A stretch of DNA of 64,000 nt from Amphimedon queenslandica (GCF_000090795.2 NW_003546427.1:118084-182083); one strand, 5' to 3'. Positions 1-16,538 are shown, counted from the first letter of the stretch. Notes: generated by a model from the letters alone, not told the origin. Program-made: numbers and translations.

Positions 1-441
1 TGCATTTACAAATGTACATGCATACATGTACATGTACATACATGTGTACATGCACATTGCTGATAGCAAATATTGGTCACCTGCCAAATTATCATACAAG
101 CAACCACAATTAAAGTAGGTATGGCAAATGTATTATTAACATCCATTAAAAGCACATAAGTACATGTCAACATTAATTTAATACAAGGACATGTAATGTA
201 CAAAAATCATTGAAGTATCATTTCATGTCCATGACACAAATGTCCTTCACAATTGCAAAAGGCTTACAAAGTACAATAATAAAAAAATAGTCTAATATAC
301 TTTTCTATTGTAACCAAATAAATACAATTCTTAAAATAACATGGACACAAAGAAAGAGCAACATAACATTAGAAATAAAACTCAACACCAGGTCAATTAG
401 TATTAATTGACAACATAATCTTACTATACATACAGTACTTA

Positions 442-5115
<4,674 letters not shown>

Positions 5116-5556
5116 TATCTGCCTCTAATTTTACTCGAATGTATTTTATTGATATTCCCTCAATGTAGAAGACAAAACAATGACTTCTGTTCTCCTCAGA
5201 CTGTGTCGATTTAGTTGGCTCAGATAGTCTCTCCCCTCTTTAAAACGATTCGGCGTTTGCCTTCTTGTAATCGTATCAACAAGCAAATACGAGATAGACT
5301 TTTAACTAATCCACTGAAATTATGCACTCTCTGACTCCTGGGCACGGGTAGCTCTGTTACTCACACTTCATGCTAGGACAACGGCACACATCAACAGCAA
5401 AAGAAAGATAGGAACGGAGTCCTCTCTGTTAAGCTTTATGACGTCATTCTAGGACCACACCCACCAGTGTTGTCATTCCATTCTAACCGCAAGACACGCC
5501 CAATAAAAATAAGTTTGTACACTTCTGTTAATTTAGAAGAGAAACGGTGAAAGAGA

Positions 5557-7131
5557 ATGGAGACAGAGGTGGAAACTGAAAGATTGATCACTATGTTATG
5601 TGAAATTAATACACTCACAGAAGACATATTAATGGATAAGCGTGAGGTAAGTGGTAATCTAGGTGCTAAATCAGATCTAGTATGCGGATTGGATTTCATT
5701 GGTTAGGTAGTGGAGTTGGACAAGAAGAGGAACAAGTGTAGGGAAGCTCGTAGGAGCCTCAAAGAACAAAAAAATGGTACATCATATGATTTTGCAAAGG
5801 GTCGCATGCACTAAAAGATGTGTCACACACTCTTGTAGCTATTATTAGTTAGGTTACCATATGTACATGTATCTTCAAATTTTTGTCAGTCAAAAATTTT
5901 GCGAATCTTAATTTCGTGTTAAAATAAATTTTCGTTACTAAAATTTTTGTCATTTTTGCTATAAATTTACATCTTACACACGTGAAGCAAAAATTTTGTC
6001 AAAAAATACCTGATGAAATTGTTTGACTCATGAAAATTTGGAGCTATACAGTATAGGCTCCACTAGGTCCTATGGTGTATGATTGGTAGGGTAAAGTAAT
6101 TAGTGGGTCAGACCGAGTTTTGAAATTTCTAATATTTTCTCCCATTTTAATCCTATTAGCTTCACCTGATTCTCAGAAATTCACATTATCAATATTCTCA
6201 AAGAATACAGTTATACAGTAACATCAAGAGTAGATGTTTTCTACTCTTGGTAACATACCGTATAGCTACAAAATTTGGAGTGATAAATTCGGCGAATTTG
6301 GCGAATGGACCTCAATTCGCCAAAAGTTTTACTCCACCAAATTTTCTAGCTTTAGGGTATCAATAGTGTCTTAAGTTTTCATAAAATCTGGGACACCTTT
6401 CTTCTGTGAAGGAAATGTTTTACAGAAGTGTATAACTGTATAATATATATATATTTAATGTTGTTGTACCCTTTGAATAAACAGAATCTTTGGGACCCAG
6501 GGATTTTAGGTCATTGGCAACCACGAAAACTAATGCTTGTTCCAATCTCACTACACACTGATGTATTACTCCATATATAGTGGTAAACTTTATAGTGTGT
6601 CAACTATAGGGATTATATGTTTGGTAGGCTAGCACATAGCTATAGACACAGGAGGTAAGCCTAGGAAAAGTGCATCAGACATGACACTGCCTTTAACATA
6701 CAAAAAGTTTCCTTAATCCTTTTGCAACACAATAATACATTTGATACCTTATATCATTAATGCTTCTGTATAGTTGTAGTCGTAATTATTTTTAGTATAA
6801 TTATTTTTGTTAGGATCTAAGACATGGGTCTGTTTCGGTAATACATTCATAAAGACTGATACAAAGAAGTGTCTGGATATGCTTGAGGCAGGTATGTACT
6901 TCAAATGATATTATGAGGTGGCTGAATGTGACAAAGATCAGGAAAAAATTGACAAAGAAATTAACAGCATAAGAGATGGTTTGAAACCAAAAGTGGCTAA
7001 TCTTCATAAAATGGAAGGTAAATGGTTCTTACTAATAATGAATTAATGATTTATTAATAAAAGGTCGACCTGAAGTGAAAGGATTTTACCTTTCTGGTAT
7101 CAAGAAAGATGACCTAATTTTTACAAACTGA
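5557..7131 (+). CDS. PDRG1: PDRG1 homologue (prefoldin-like, p53 and DNA damage-regulated protein 1)
   Basis: Five exons: 5557-5646, 5707-5776, 6814-6891, 6937-7017 and 7064-7131, giving 128 residues (human about 133). Diagnostic blocks are DKREVVELDKKRNK, WVCFGNTFIK, DQEKIDKEINSIRDGL and GRPEVKGFYL. The protein is a small two-helix coiled-coil prefoldin-type subunit, known in animals as part of the R2TP/URI prefoldin-like complex that works with HSP90; here that role is by family only. Three of the introns are only 45-60 nt (5647-5706, 6892-6936, 7018-7063). The other one, 1 kb long, holds a 104 bp MITE. Acceptor 6935-6936 was chosen over the AG at 6916-6917 because only it keeps phase and restores the family block. 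Next door (convergent) is the HSP90 co-chaperone gene STIP1, 123 bp away stop to stop. Confidence 0.93.
6256..6359. mobile_element. Short TACCGTA-family MITE in PDRG1 intron 2
   Basis: The left end reads TACCGTATAGCTACAAAATT and the right end is its imperfect reverse complement finishing in TTTAGGGTA. The inside is a near palindrome built of AATTCG/CGAATT blocks. Preceding sequence (about 5870-6056) is similar AAATTTT/CGAAT-rich material that ends in GGAGCTATACAGTA and may be a second, decayed copy. It is the shortest member of the TA-flanked family described under findings. Confidence 0.6.
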
Positions 7132-7254
7132 ATTATCATTAATTTTTTGAACTATGATTCACAAAATCTTCATTACTGCACACAAATTATTGATTCAAAA
7201 CAAGTCTAGCATTAACAAATAGTATTATAGCTCATGTCCATTTTCAAAGAACAC

Positions 7255-10200
7255 TTATGCATGTCTAATGCTAATAATTCCTGCTTCCATTAATTTCTCT
7301 ATCTTAGCTGCAATTTCAGGATTCTTCAAATGACTACAAACATCAAAACAGCAGTATAGTCAAAATAGTAATTACATTGGGAAATTTATTAATTGAAAAT
7401 GTAATAAAAATATTTGCTTGTCATAATGCATAAATTTAAATTTTGTATCCTTGAATCCTTGAAACTAATAAATAGTATGTAATTAGAATTGGAAAAACAA
7501 ACTTCATATAGTAGTTATCCATTACAGAGATTAAACAAAAATTATTTGCTGACAATATACATACATTACAAATAAACAACTTACTCATTGATAGCTCCAG
7601 GGTTCTCTTGCATTTGTCTAAGGATGTGTTGCATAGCAGGATCACCCATTATTTGCTGTATTTGAGGATCTTGCATTGCATGTTTACGACGTGTTTCAGG
7701 ATCATCTTGAGAATAACACTTTCTGAGACCATCCTTAGCATCCGCATTATCAGGATCTAATTCCAATGCTTTGTTGAATGCTGCCATTGCTTTTGCAGTC
7801 TCCTTCATGGCTAAGAGAGCCTGACCTTTCCTTAAATGACCCTTCACTAAAGCAAAGATTAGTTTTTGTTCTACTTTGTATGAACTCACCAAAATCAGGA
7901 GCTAGTCTTATACATTCATCACAGTCCTGTAAGGATACAAACTATATCCAATTTTATTATAATGAAAGATGGTACCTTGAGTGCTAAAGGCCATTCAGCT
8001 AGTTTGTGATAACAAGCAGCTCTATTGCTAAAAATTTTGGCATCATCAGGGTTCCGCCTTATTGCTTCATTATAGTGCTGGATTGCACGGGAAAATTCAC
8101 CTATATGTATGATGATACAATAACAATCATCAATCTAAGAACCTTGTTGGAACAATTGATTTCCTTTCTGTTTCTCTTCCAAACTTTTATCTACATCTAT
8201 ATATGCTCTCTTTTCCTCTTCTTTCAAACACTTCTGTGCCTATAGGGAAAAGTAATATGAGATACACTTAAAAAGAAAAAAAACACTATGACACACTTCT
8301 GCCTTTTTGGCAACTACGTCTTGAGTTCTATGCTCAGTCAAAGATTTATCATAAAACTTGATAGCATCAGACCATTTTTCTTGTTTAAAATACACATTAC
8401 CCATACGAGTGTAGGCTCTATAAATACAAACAAGAAAACTGTAATGATTCACTTATAATTATTACTTTGCAATCAATTTATAGTCTGCCCTAGTGTCTCT
8501 ACCCTTCTCTATAGCTGCTTCACATGTTTTTAGGCACAGATCGAATTCTCCTTGCTCAAAATATACAGCTAAAGTAGAAAGTACATTGTTTGTCATAGCA
8601 GAAAATATCATTTTTCTTTTACTTACCCGACTTATTTGTTAGCAAAGTAATGTTGTCTGGATCAAGCTCAATTGCATTATCATAATGCTGGAGTGCTGTG
8701 ACAAAGTCTTTTTTCTTGTATGCAGCATTGCCTTTCTCTTTCTCTGCTACTGCCTAAATCAATGACAGAATAAAAAAATACTGAAACAAGAAAGTTAACT
8801 TGCCTTTTTTGTAGAATCGCTTTCATCAACTTCCATTTTCTCAGGTTTTTTTGATTCCTCTTTCCTCTTTTTTGACTCAGCTGTTGCTGATTGTTCGTTT
8901 TGGGACTGAGGAGTGGCTTTCTTAATCAGTGGATCAGCTATAATAAAATTAATTTAAATGTACATGCATAACAAGCGTAAAAATATTCCTATAATTGTTT
9001 TCACCACCTTGCATGCATAGCTGGGAACTTATTAAGACTTACAGAGGTTCTCTCCACCTTCAAATACTTCTAGAGAAGTCTTTAGACAGTATCTCTATGT
9101 TCTCTTGCAGTTAGAAAGCTCAAAACTTTGTCCCGTGTTTAATCCGCCATTTTGTTTACTGTGGCCACACCTACTACATAAATCAAGCATGGGCGGGTGG
9201 TTGCTAAGGCTTGTTATTTCTCCAATACAATGTGTATAGAAGAAATGTAAGTGTTGACATACAAACAAACAATTTTATCTACATCGCATGTGGGTGAAAT
9301 CAATTATAGGAATGGCCTGGGGGTTCGCCCCCAGGTTTTAAAAAATCTTTCATTGATGAAATCTTTTGATTCAGATGAATCAATTATTTGGACTACTGTA
9401 CCTTTAATTCAGCAATATAAACAATGTACATGTATATGCAATGCAATGACCCTGACTCTAACTATAATAATGTACATGTACCTCAATTCTGAGCTTGTGT
9501 TCCAAATTCTAGCTTGTAAACAAGGGAAGATAGACCATTTTAAGAACACTTAATACAACTTCAAGCAAGAATTATTTATAAAACATTACTATTATCATGT
9601 TATAAAAGGTGAAAAATATTCAACTCTTGCATTATACTAGTACATGTACTTCTAATTGTGGTTTTACATCACTACATGTACTGCACATACAACTACTACA
9701 TGTATAACAGAAAAAGGGAGACATTGCACTGTCCAATGATCTGTCTGAATGAATGGTCTGTGACAATAGCAAACTGTCATACATGTACGTGCAAGTGATA
9801 CAAACGTTTGTTAAGTGCTTACTGTCATCATTTGTTACAGTAGTAAGATCAACTCCTAACATCACTCCAAGAGCATCTATATATCGTTTGTCATGCATGT
9901 ATCTATAGAAAAGATGTGAAAAACAAAATTTTGCTAATACCATGTAATTCTGAAACTACAATGTACATATACATGTACATGCAGTTGCAATGCATGCATG
10001 TGCATGAACACAATTAATAATGAACATAAAGTAATGTAGAAGAATTCTACACAAAATAACGAGACGATAGTAGAGAAATTGCATACCTCGACAAAGCTTG
10101 TTGATTCTGACCAATTTCCTCAAGTCCTTTCACAAACTGTGGGTCACTCATATAAGGAGCTGTTTTTGGGTCTGATTTAAGTTTCTCAAACAACTCTTTA

Positions 10201-12403
10201 GATTTGAAAGGATTGAGCTCTGATTCTAAACACAGAATGTTAGTAAGTAAAGATGACAACCCAGGATTTAGGCATTCCAAGGTAACAAAACCTATTTACT
10301 TTTCTTATCTTGACACTCCTGTAGTCCTTTTTTGAGTTGGTCATTGTTTGGTTCTTGTTCCAGCCCTTTGTAATACATTTCTTCAGCTTCACTGTACTTC
10401 TCAAGATAAGTTAAGGCAGCTCCAGCCCGTGAGTAACCCTAATAAATTAAAGTACAAAAATCACTATTAAAAGAATATTCTTGCAACTGACATCAGACTG
10501 CACAACATTTTAAACATTGAAGGGCCTAAACCCTACAAAACATTTAGACCCCGTTTACACTAATCCATTTTCACATGTAAACCGAGACTTTTTGATTCTC
10601 ATACAGCTTCTGTTTACACTAATACATGAAAACGCATCACCTATCAGAAGCAAAATGCAAATGGATACCAAAGTGGATACTTCTATAAACGAATGATAAA
10701 TCTTATGAAAATGCAGCTGCTGGATTAGTGTAAACACCTGAAACGAATAATAGTAAAAACAATCCGGAGTGAAGTGGATTAGGGTAAACGCCACTAAACG
10801 GGGCCTTATGTGCTTTTGCACTAGCTTTGTCTCCATAGGCTCTTGCAATCTTTTTTTTTCATAGCTTTCTTGACAGTGTGTTGTTCAAACTTGCCATACT
10901 CGTGCTACGCATGTACATGTATACCTGATGTCACACACAAGTAGAAGTACAATTGTTTGCAACAGTTACATGTTGTGCATTGAAGGCTAAAATGATTTAG
11001 ACATCCAACAATGAGGAGTATAACGTACAGTAAATACTTGTATATCATCACTCATATTATACACATGAACATTAGTGGCACATACACATGTACATGTACA
11101 GTGTACACCTTTTCATTACCTAATATTCTCAGATTATACTGTGTTACATTAGGAATTAATATCTTTGAATGATAATTAAGAATTGCTCATTTTGGATGTG
11201 AATAATGCTTTTCTTCATAATGAATTGCTAATCAATCTACATGTAGTTGTAATACTTACACAGGCATTTATATTACAACTGCATTGTAGAGCTGCTTAAC
11301 AGTAACCTACTCTAGATGTGACATCCAGGAACGCCTTTTCAATTTTAGAAAGAAAGAAATTAAACACCCACAGAACATGCCCATTATAGGTCATAATTAT
11401 AGAGTATTTTGTTACATTATATTAAAAAATATACTTATACAAAAAGTAGTGAAACTGGTTTGTGTCTTGTTTCCCTGCATTTTGTTAGGCTCAAATTCAT
11501 TTTATAATAAAAACTAATAATTATTAAGTAAACGATTAATAACAATGTCAAGATTAAGCTAATATAGCTACATGTACATGTACTTCGCGACCAAGCACAT
11601 GCAGGTCAATTAATACAAGTAGTACTAAGCATTCTACAAATCATGTACAATTGTAAAATCTAACTCACACCAATATTTCAGGCCATCAAATACATTTCAA
11701 GGATGCAGATTCTCGGGTAAAATTATCAGGATAAAACTATTGCAAACAAATTGTACATGTATTCTATCCACCATTTATTTAACACAAAAAATTAACTTTG
11801 CAATACAATGTACACGACTACAATACATAGACAAGCATTTATTGATGCAATGAGATTCTTACCTTCAAGCTTTTACAGGACAGGTACATGTACTCATTAT
11901 GATCAGTAATAACTAACACCCATGAACAAAAATCGAGAAGGTATGAAAATTAATTTACATGTATAATGTAAACTAATTGTATTTAATTTAAGCTTGTTGT
12001 CTAGGTCATTAATAAAAGGATTTAATAAAACGTAATAAAAAGGATGTGTACACTTGACAAAAGTTTTAATAAAGGGTATTATATCAACTGTGACAAAGTA
12101 CATGTACGTTACAGCAATGCTCACAAACAATTACCTTTGCCCAATCTGGTTTGAGTTCCACTGTTTTCATAGCATCTGCTAGTGCTTCATCATATTTCTT
12201 TAAACTAGCATAAGCAGCAGATCTGTTACTGTAGAGCAAGTGATTTGATGAATCTAATTCAATAGCTTCAGTGTATAGCTCAATAGCAACATCAGTTTTG
12301 CCTTCCTTCAGTGCCAAGTTACCTTTAGATTTCAATTTATCTACCTGTAAAAATAAACTAAGTTGACTTCGTACAAGAAAGAAGGATTTACTTCAGTGCT
12401 CAT
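7255..12403 (-). CDS. STIP1: STIP1/Hop co-chaperone (stress-induced phosphoprotein 1)
   Basis: Fourteen exons on the minus strand: 12403-12392, 12344-12135, 10438-10300, 10225-10087, 9902-9823, 8937-8804, 8753-8627, 8568-8466, 8417-8297, 8239-8143, 8100-7976, 7926-7890, 7846-7585 and 7333-7255, giving 554 residues (human 543). The order is TPR1 ([20 protein letters not shown]), an STI1/DP domain ([16 protein letters not shown]), a charged linker (about 190-240), TPR2A ([20 protein letters not shown]), TPR2B ([20 protein letters not shown]) and a C-terminal DP domain ([19 protein letters not shown]) ending ISIRHA. In the family the TPR modules hold the EEVD tails of HSP70 and HSP90 and pass clients between them in the cytosol. 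The first coding exon carries only MSTE. The intron after exon 6 begins GC, in the strong context AAG|GCAAGT; only this site keeps phase. A STIP1 polyadenylation signal (AATAAA, minus strand, 7055-7050) lies inside the last PDRG1 intron. Confidence 0.95.
10547..10805. mobile_element. MITE in STIP1 intron 2 with CCCCGTTTACACTAATCCA ends
   Basis: The left end reads GACCCCGTTTACACTAATCC and the right end, reverse complemented, GGCCCCGTTTAGTGGCGTTTA followed by CCCTAATCCACTTC. The inside also repeats TTTACACTAAT. There is no coding capacity. The ends resemble the GGCCCCGTTTACAC termini seen in many animal non-autonomous DNA elements; the superfamily is not assigned. Confidence 0.7.
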
Positions 12404-12546
12404 CTTGTTTCTAAGAAAACTAAAAGGTCTCGATTCGTCTCGATAATTCTTTGCCACGTGAGCTGAGCTCACTATCTTACTGTATACTGCGTAGGTGGAG
12501 CCAGGGGTGTGATGATGATTAGATCATTAAATTGAAGAGTTATTTT

Positions 12547-12552
12547 TTTATT
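12547..12552 (-). terminator. SELENON polyadenylation signal AATAAA
   Basis: AATAAA on the minus strand, just downstream of the SECIS and 144 nt after the SELENON stop codon. It would place the SECIS inside a short 3' UTR that ends before the STIP1 start at 12403. Confidence 0.55.
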
Positions 12553-12563
12553 GCAAAGAAAAA

Positions 12564-12628
12564 ATTGATTAAAAAATCAGACATTCACTGCCAAAATAAT
12601 GGATTTCATGAATGTCGTCACAATCAAT
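12564..12628 (-). promoter_or_regulatory. SECIS element in the SELENON 3' UTR
   Basis: Minus-strand stem-loop 68 nt after the stop codon. Helix I is ATTGATT paired with AATCAAT. The non-Watson-Crick quartet is GTGA on the 5' side and TGAT on the 3' side. Helix II is GACATTCAT paired with GTGAATGTC. The apical loop opens with AAA, 11 nt after the GTGA. All required parts of a eukaryotic SECIS are present and correctly spaced; the loop can form a small extra stem (form-2 like, weak). SECIS elements recruit SBP2 and eEFSec-tRNA(Sec) so that UGA is read as selenocysteine. Confidence 0.85.
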
Positions 12629-12695
12629 AATTGCCAAGCAATCCATAATAATAAGAAAACAAAAAATAAGAATAATGTGCAAACAAAACAGCAGC

Positions 12696-15600
12696 TTATA
12701 TAGTTTTCGATTCAAATTTACTAATACCCTCTTGAAGAAACTTTTTATACTTGATGTTAAGAGGCTGTTCAGTCCTAAAATTATAATAATATTACAAAAC
12801 ACTTATGTTTAAAACATACTCAAAAGGAGTTAATGAGGTCTCTTCCTCAGATAAATGAAGAAGAGAATTGGCATTGGAATGCACCAGTACTTCACCATCA
12901 GGGGCAACTACCATCATTTCAACTGGAAAACTAAAAGAAAAGATCAAATAGACAAAATTCCTGCAAAATAAATACTTGTAACTATCCAGTGAAAGCTGTG
13001 CAAGCTTCTTCTCCTCAGGACTGTAAGTACTGTTATTAATAATATCCTGGATATGAAAGAAAACAAGATACATGTACATGTATACATGTAGGTATGCAGT
13101 GTGTATTATCATCAGCCTGATACTTCATACAAAACCAGACACATACATGTGTACATGTATATGGCTAATTAAAAGTTAATGGCTCTAATAATTTTAGTAC
13201 ATACACTGTACATACATGTAGGCAGTAGGCACATGCAGGTACAGTGTATATGTACAATGTACATGTCACATGCACACATGTAATGTACAAATTGATCATT
13301 TACCTGTACATCCTTCACAAAAGACCAACTAGACACAAATCTCTCAGTAAGGAGATTTTTAACGGGCGAACAACCCAGGGGACCATCCCTGAGTGTTCGC
13401 CCGGAACCTCAGCATGACTGATCGTCCAGTGCCCCCCACAAGATTATAGAATGAATTAATTTGTTCTCCTTTTTAGCAGTATCAAATGCTTCAAGAAATG
13501 GAAGATAAGGAACCTAAAAAGGAAGTACTGTGTGACTATGAATCACATAATTATGCTACACTGCATATTAAACAGTATCATGCAAATGAAGATGTATTGT
13601 ATGTGTACATATGCACTGTATGCACATGTACAACAAAATTAAAGCATAGAGCACATGCAGTCATGAGCATTATGCATGTAAATTAAAATAATACTAACTT
13701 CTTTAAAAGGATAAAGTGTCTTTTCCAGTTTGATAACAGCTTCATCAACTGATATCTCATTATTCCATGAGAGTTCATGGAAAGGATAGACAGGTTGAGA
13801 ATCAGGCACTTCAATGGATACCTCTGTGTTATCAGTAAACAATATGCTGGGACTTGAAGAATACAACTTCATCTTTGGAACAAAACCTACACATACAACA
13901 TTATAAAACTACTAGAAAGAATGTAAAACATGAAGGGACTCAGCATCCTGACCATGCCTCCCAGTCACGCCCATACACTCTACATACATAACAAAAATTT
14001 ATCACCAGAGTGGGCTTCGCTCAATGAATTAGTATGTAAGTAAAAATCACCACAATTTTAAAATTAATTTTTTAGACATGAAGCTTAAAGCTTCATACAT
14101 GTAGTTGTGCAATAGTGACTATTGCAATAAAACTATGGGCAATTTTGACTGCTCACTTTGCTGTTGCGGATATAATTATTATGAGCCAATAAGGTCATAT
14201 ACTTGCAATTGTTAACACTTATTTACTAAGTGTAATTGCAATTATTAATACACACTATCCTATACAAAAGTCTATTTAGATTTAAATAGCAATGTTTGGT
14301 ACCTGTAATAAAAGCACTAAGGTATGCTGTTTGTGGGGATCTATTTCCACAAATTACATATTTTCAAAAATATTTTACCTTGAAAATAAACTGGTATTAC
14401 ACTTACCAATATCAACCTCATTCTGATCAGGCCCTGTCAACCACTCCATATCTAAATTCACAAAAGAAAAAGTTTGGAATGAAATGAATGCATCAAAATA
14501 CTTGCAAAAAGTCAATAAAAATGCCCATAACAATGATAAGAGTAATGTTATCCACATTATTACATGTTACTTAACGAACCAATATTAAGAGCATTCTTTG
14601 TAGGTAGACTCATTTCAAAATACTCAATATGTGAAGCATCTTTACTAATAATGAGACGGCCAGCAAGCTGAGCTGGAGTAAACCAGAAAGGATAACTGGG
14701 CTCAGTGTTCAACTGGAACTCAATATGTGACCTAAACAAATCAAAATGAAAATTGTTAGCTTTTGCTGACATTATTTAATTCTAAAGTGTCATGCGAATA
14801 ACAAAGAATCAGGAAAAAGTTGTGGCAGGTAAATAACCTGATAACAATATCATAAAATGTATCATTTTCAGCCCTTAAAACAGCCAGTGTGCCTCTTGGG
14901 CCAAATCTTGTGTTAACAAAGACATTAGGATGAAACATGGAAAGGATAGCGTGAAGGAAAACTTCGTTGCCACGAGGAGCTGGAGGATAGTACACATTCA
15001 TATGAGGACGGCGCCCAAAATACTCAGAGTCAACTACATAGTAAGGTTCCCCAACTTGTTTCCCTTCTGGTGGAAGGAAAATTTTGAAATTTCCAGTCCC
15101 AAAAGTATGAATTGGGTGATGAACATTTTTCCATTTCACTAGACCAGGAAGAAGTTGATCAGGTGATCCAAACAAGAACTAGAGAAAGGAAAAAGGCAGA
15201 TACAGCAAAGTACAAGTACATGAGTGTGAACTGTGTTTCTTACTTGATCTTTATTGGTAAACTTGCTCATTGTTTTTAAATCAAGAGGTACATACTCTGC
15301 CATTACAGTAATTCCTTCTTTATCAGGACCAAGTGCAGCATCAACAAAAGAATACACCTCCCGTAAGCTACTCTATTATGATTGAAACAAAGCCATGAAC
15401 TAAATATGACACAATAAGAATAAGTTAAGAAACACATAAATCATTTGTGAGTCATGTACATTGTAAATGATTATGTATGGTGTCCAACAGTTTCAAGGTA
15501 CATTGCATCTCCAGTTTCAGCATAACATTCAAAAACAACAAAAGCCTCCTGTTATTATTTATTATTGTTTGATAAATGTACATGCAACAGATGTAAGTTC

Positions 15601-16353
15601 AGTAAAATATATATAAAAGTTATTCTTGCATCACTGGTCTCATATGTGCTCAAAGTAATGAATTTATAAAGGAGCCCATAAAAATTTAAAAATACAAAGG
15701 CAATGAGACTCACAAGCTAAAAACCACTGGTTGCACATTTTACAGGTGTACGTGTAAAAAAATAGATGAATTTCTCATGAGAGTTACAATGAGGTATTGC
15801 AGAAGTTAGAAGTGGTTATGCTACTGCCATGAAGACACATACACAGATTTTAATTGAAACTAAGTGTACATGCTTTGACTTACATGTAGCTCGGTTTGAT
15901 AAATGAAATACACATAATGTACATAGACAATGCGACCAAAAAATATTTACTTCATTCCCAGCAGTCTCGAATAATGATATATTAAGATCTTGTATAATCT
16001 GCATAAACTCATAAGGATCTATGTTACCATCAGCATTAGCATCGTATATCCTGAAATGATTCATTGCTGGAGCTGGTATCTCATATTGTGGCACTTCACC
16101 ATACCTAAAATGAGTATCTTAAACTCAACATTCATCATTCTTACCCCATCCTGGCCATATATTCTTCATGCAATGTCGGTATGTGATAAATTACAAAAGC
16201 CAGTATAATAGGGAGGAGAGCAAGTAGATGCCAGCTACAAAACTTTGGAGCAGAGGCATTGTTTGAAGTATTGTCATCTCCTGGCGGCTGAGGTTGAGCA
16301 GGAGGGGGCTCTCCTTTCTCTCCAGCTTTGACTGCCTTCTTGTTGGAAGGCAT
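12696..16353 (-). CDS. SELENON: Selenoprotein N (Sec-containing ER membrane redox protein)
   Basis: Eleven exons on the minus strand: 16353-16145, 16104-15951, 15372-15244, 15178-14838, 14731-14580, 14451-14407, 13886-13699, 13513-13304, 13046-12976, 12930-12820 and 12774-12696, giving 562 residues counting Sec (human about 590). Features are an N-terminal membrane segment (about 41-57), an EF-hand loop [12 protein letters not shown] (91-102), the conserved core [20 protein letters not shown] and [20 protein letters not shown], and the redox motif SCUG with Sec at 441. The UGA is at 13411-13409 and is followed by GSGRTLRD as in vertebrates. The family is an ER calcium-sensing oxidoreductase acting on SERCA. 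No other in-frame stop occurs before the TAA at 12698. Standard gene finders will cut or split it at the UGA. An open stretch at 15549-15490 looks codable but has a poor donor and was left out. Confidence 0.95.
13364..13402 (-). promoter_or_regulatory. Selenocysteine redefinition element (SRE) hairpin
   Basis: Starting six nucleotides after the Sec UGA, the coding strand folds into a 9 bp perfect outer stem (GGGCGAACA with TGTTCGCCC) and a 5 bp inner stem (CAGGG with CCCTG) closed by a 6 nt loop, with a small internal bulge. It lies wholly within the coding sequence. Vertebrate SELENON mRNAs carry a readthrough-promoting stem-loop at the same place and spacing. It is the strongest GC-rich hairpin in an otherwise AT-rich gene. 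Confidence 0.85.
13409..13411 (-). other. SELENON: UGA codon recoded as selenocysteine
   Basis: The reading frame TCA TGC TGA GGT TCC GGG gives SCUGSG, the SELENON active-site motif. The frame stays open for 121 further codons across four exons, with family similarity on both sides. Confidence 0.93.
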
Positions 16354-16473
16354 TGTCGTAGCTGGAGATACGATTTTAAAACAGAGAGATTTAGAGAGTT
16401 CAAAGTTCAGTGAAACTCAGAATCTCAGATGACTTCTCTGCTTGATCCACCCATTAGAGGCGGGGCTTTATAC

Positions 16474-16485
16474 TGCGCATGCGCG
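16474..16485. promoter_or_regulatory. NRF1-type palindrome in the SELENON/ZFPL1 bidirectional promoter
   Basis: TGCGCATGCGCG matches the NRF1 consensus YGCGCATGCGCR. It lies within the 185 bp that separate the two divergent start codons (16353 minus, 16539 plus), so it could drive both genes. Binding is inferred. Confidence 0.6.
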
Positions 16486-16538
16486 TGCTGTATGAATAGG
16501 CGTGATCAAAACTCACGACCGGCCACGCCTAATTAAAA

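Noticed and set aside
6892-6917. 26 nt intron in PDRG1 ending at the AG at 6916-6917
   Set aside because: Too short and breaks the frame; the acceptor at 6935-6936 gives a 45 nt intron in phase.
9060-9085. Heat-shock element CTTCTAGAGAAG near a STIP1 intron hairpin
   Set aside because: GAA/TTC spacing is not the 5 bp register of a true HSE and it is far from the STIP1 start.
14930-15142. Plus-strand frame inside SELENON exon 4
   Set aside because: Antisense shadow of a well-supported exon.
15490-15549. Possible extra SELENON exon ([20 protein letters not shown])
   Set aside because: Acceptor is fair, but the donor GTTGGA is poor and the family alignment is continuous without it.
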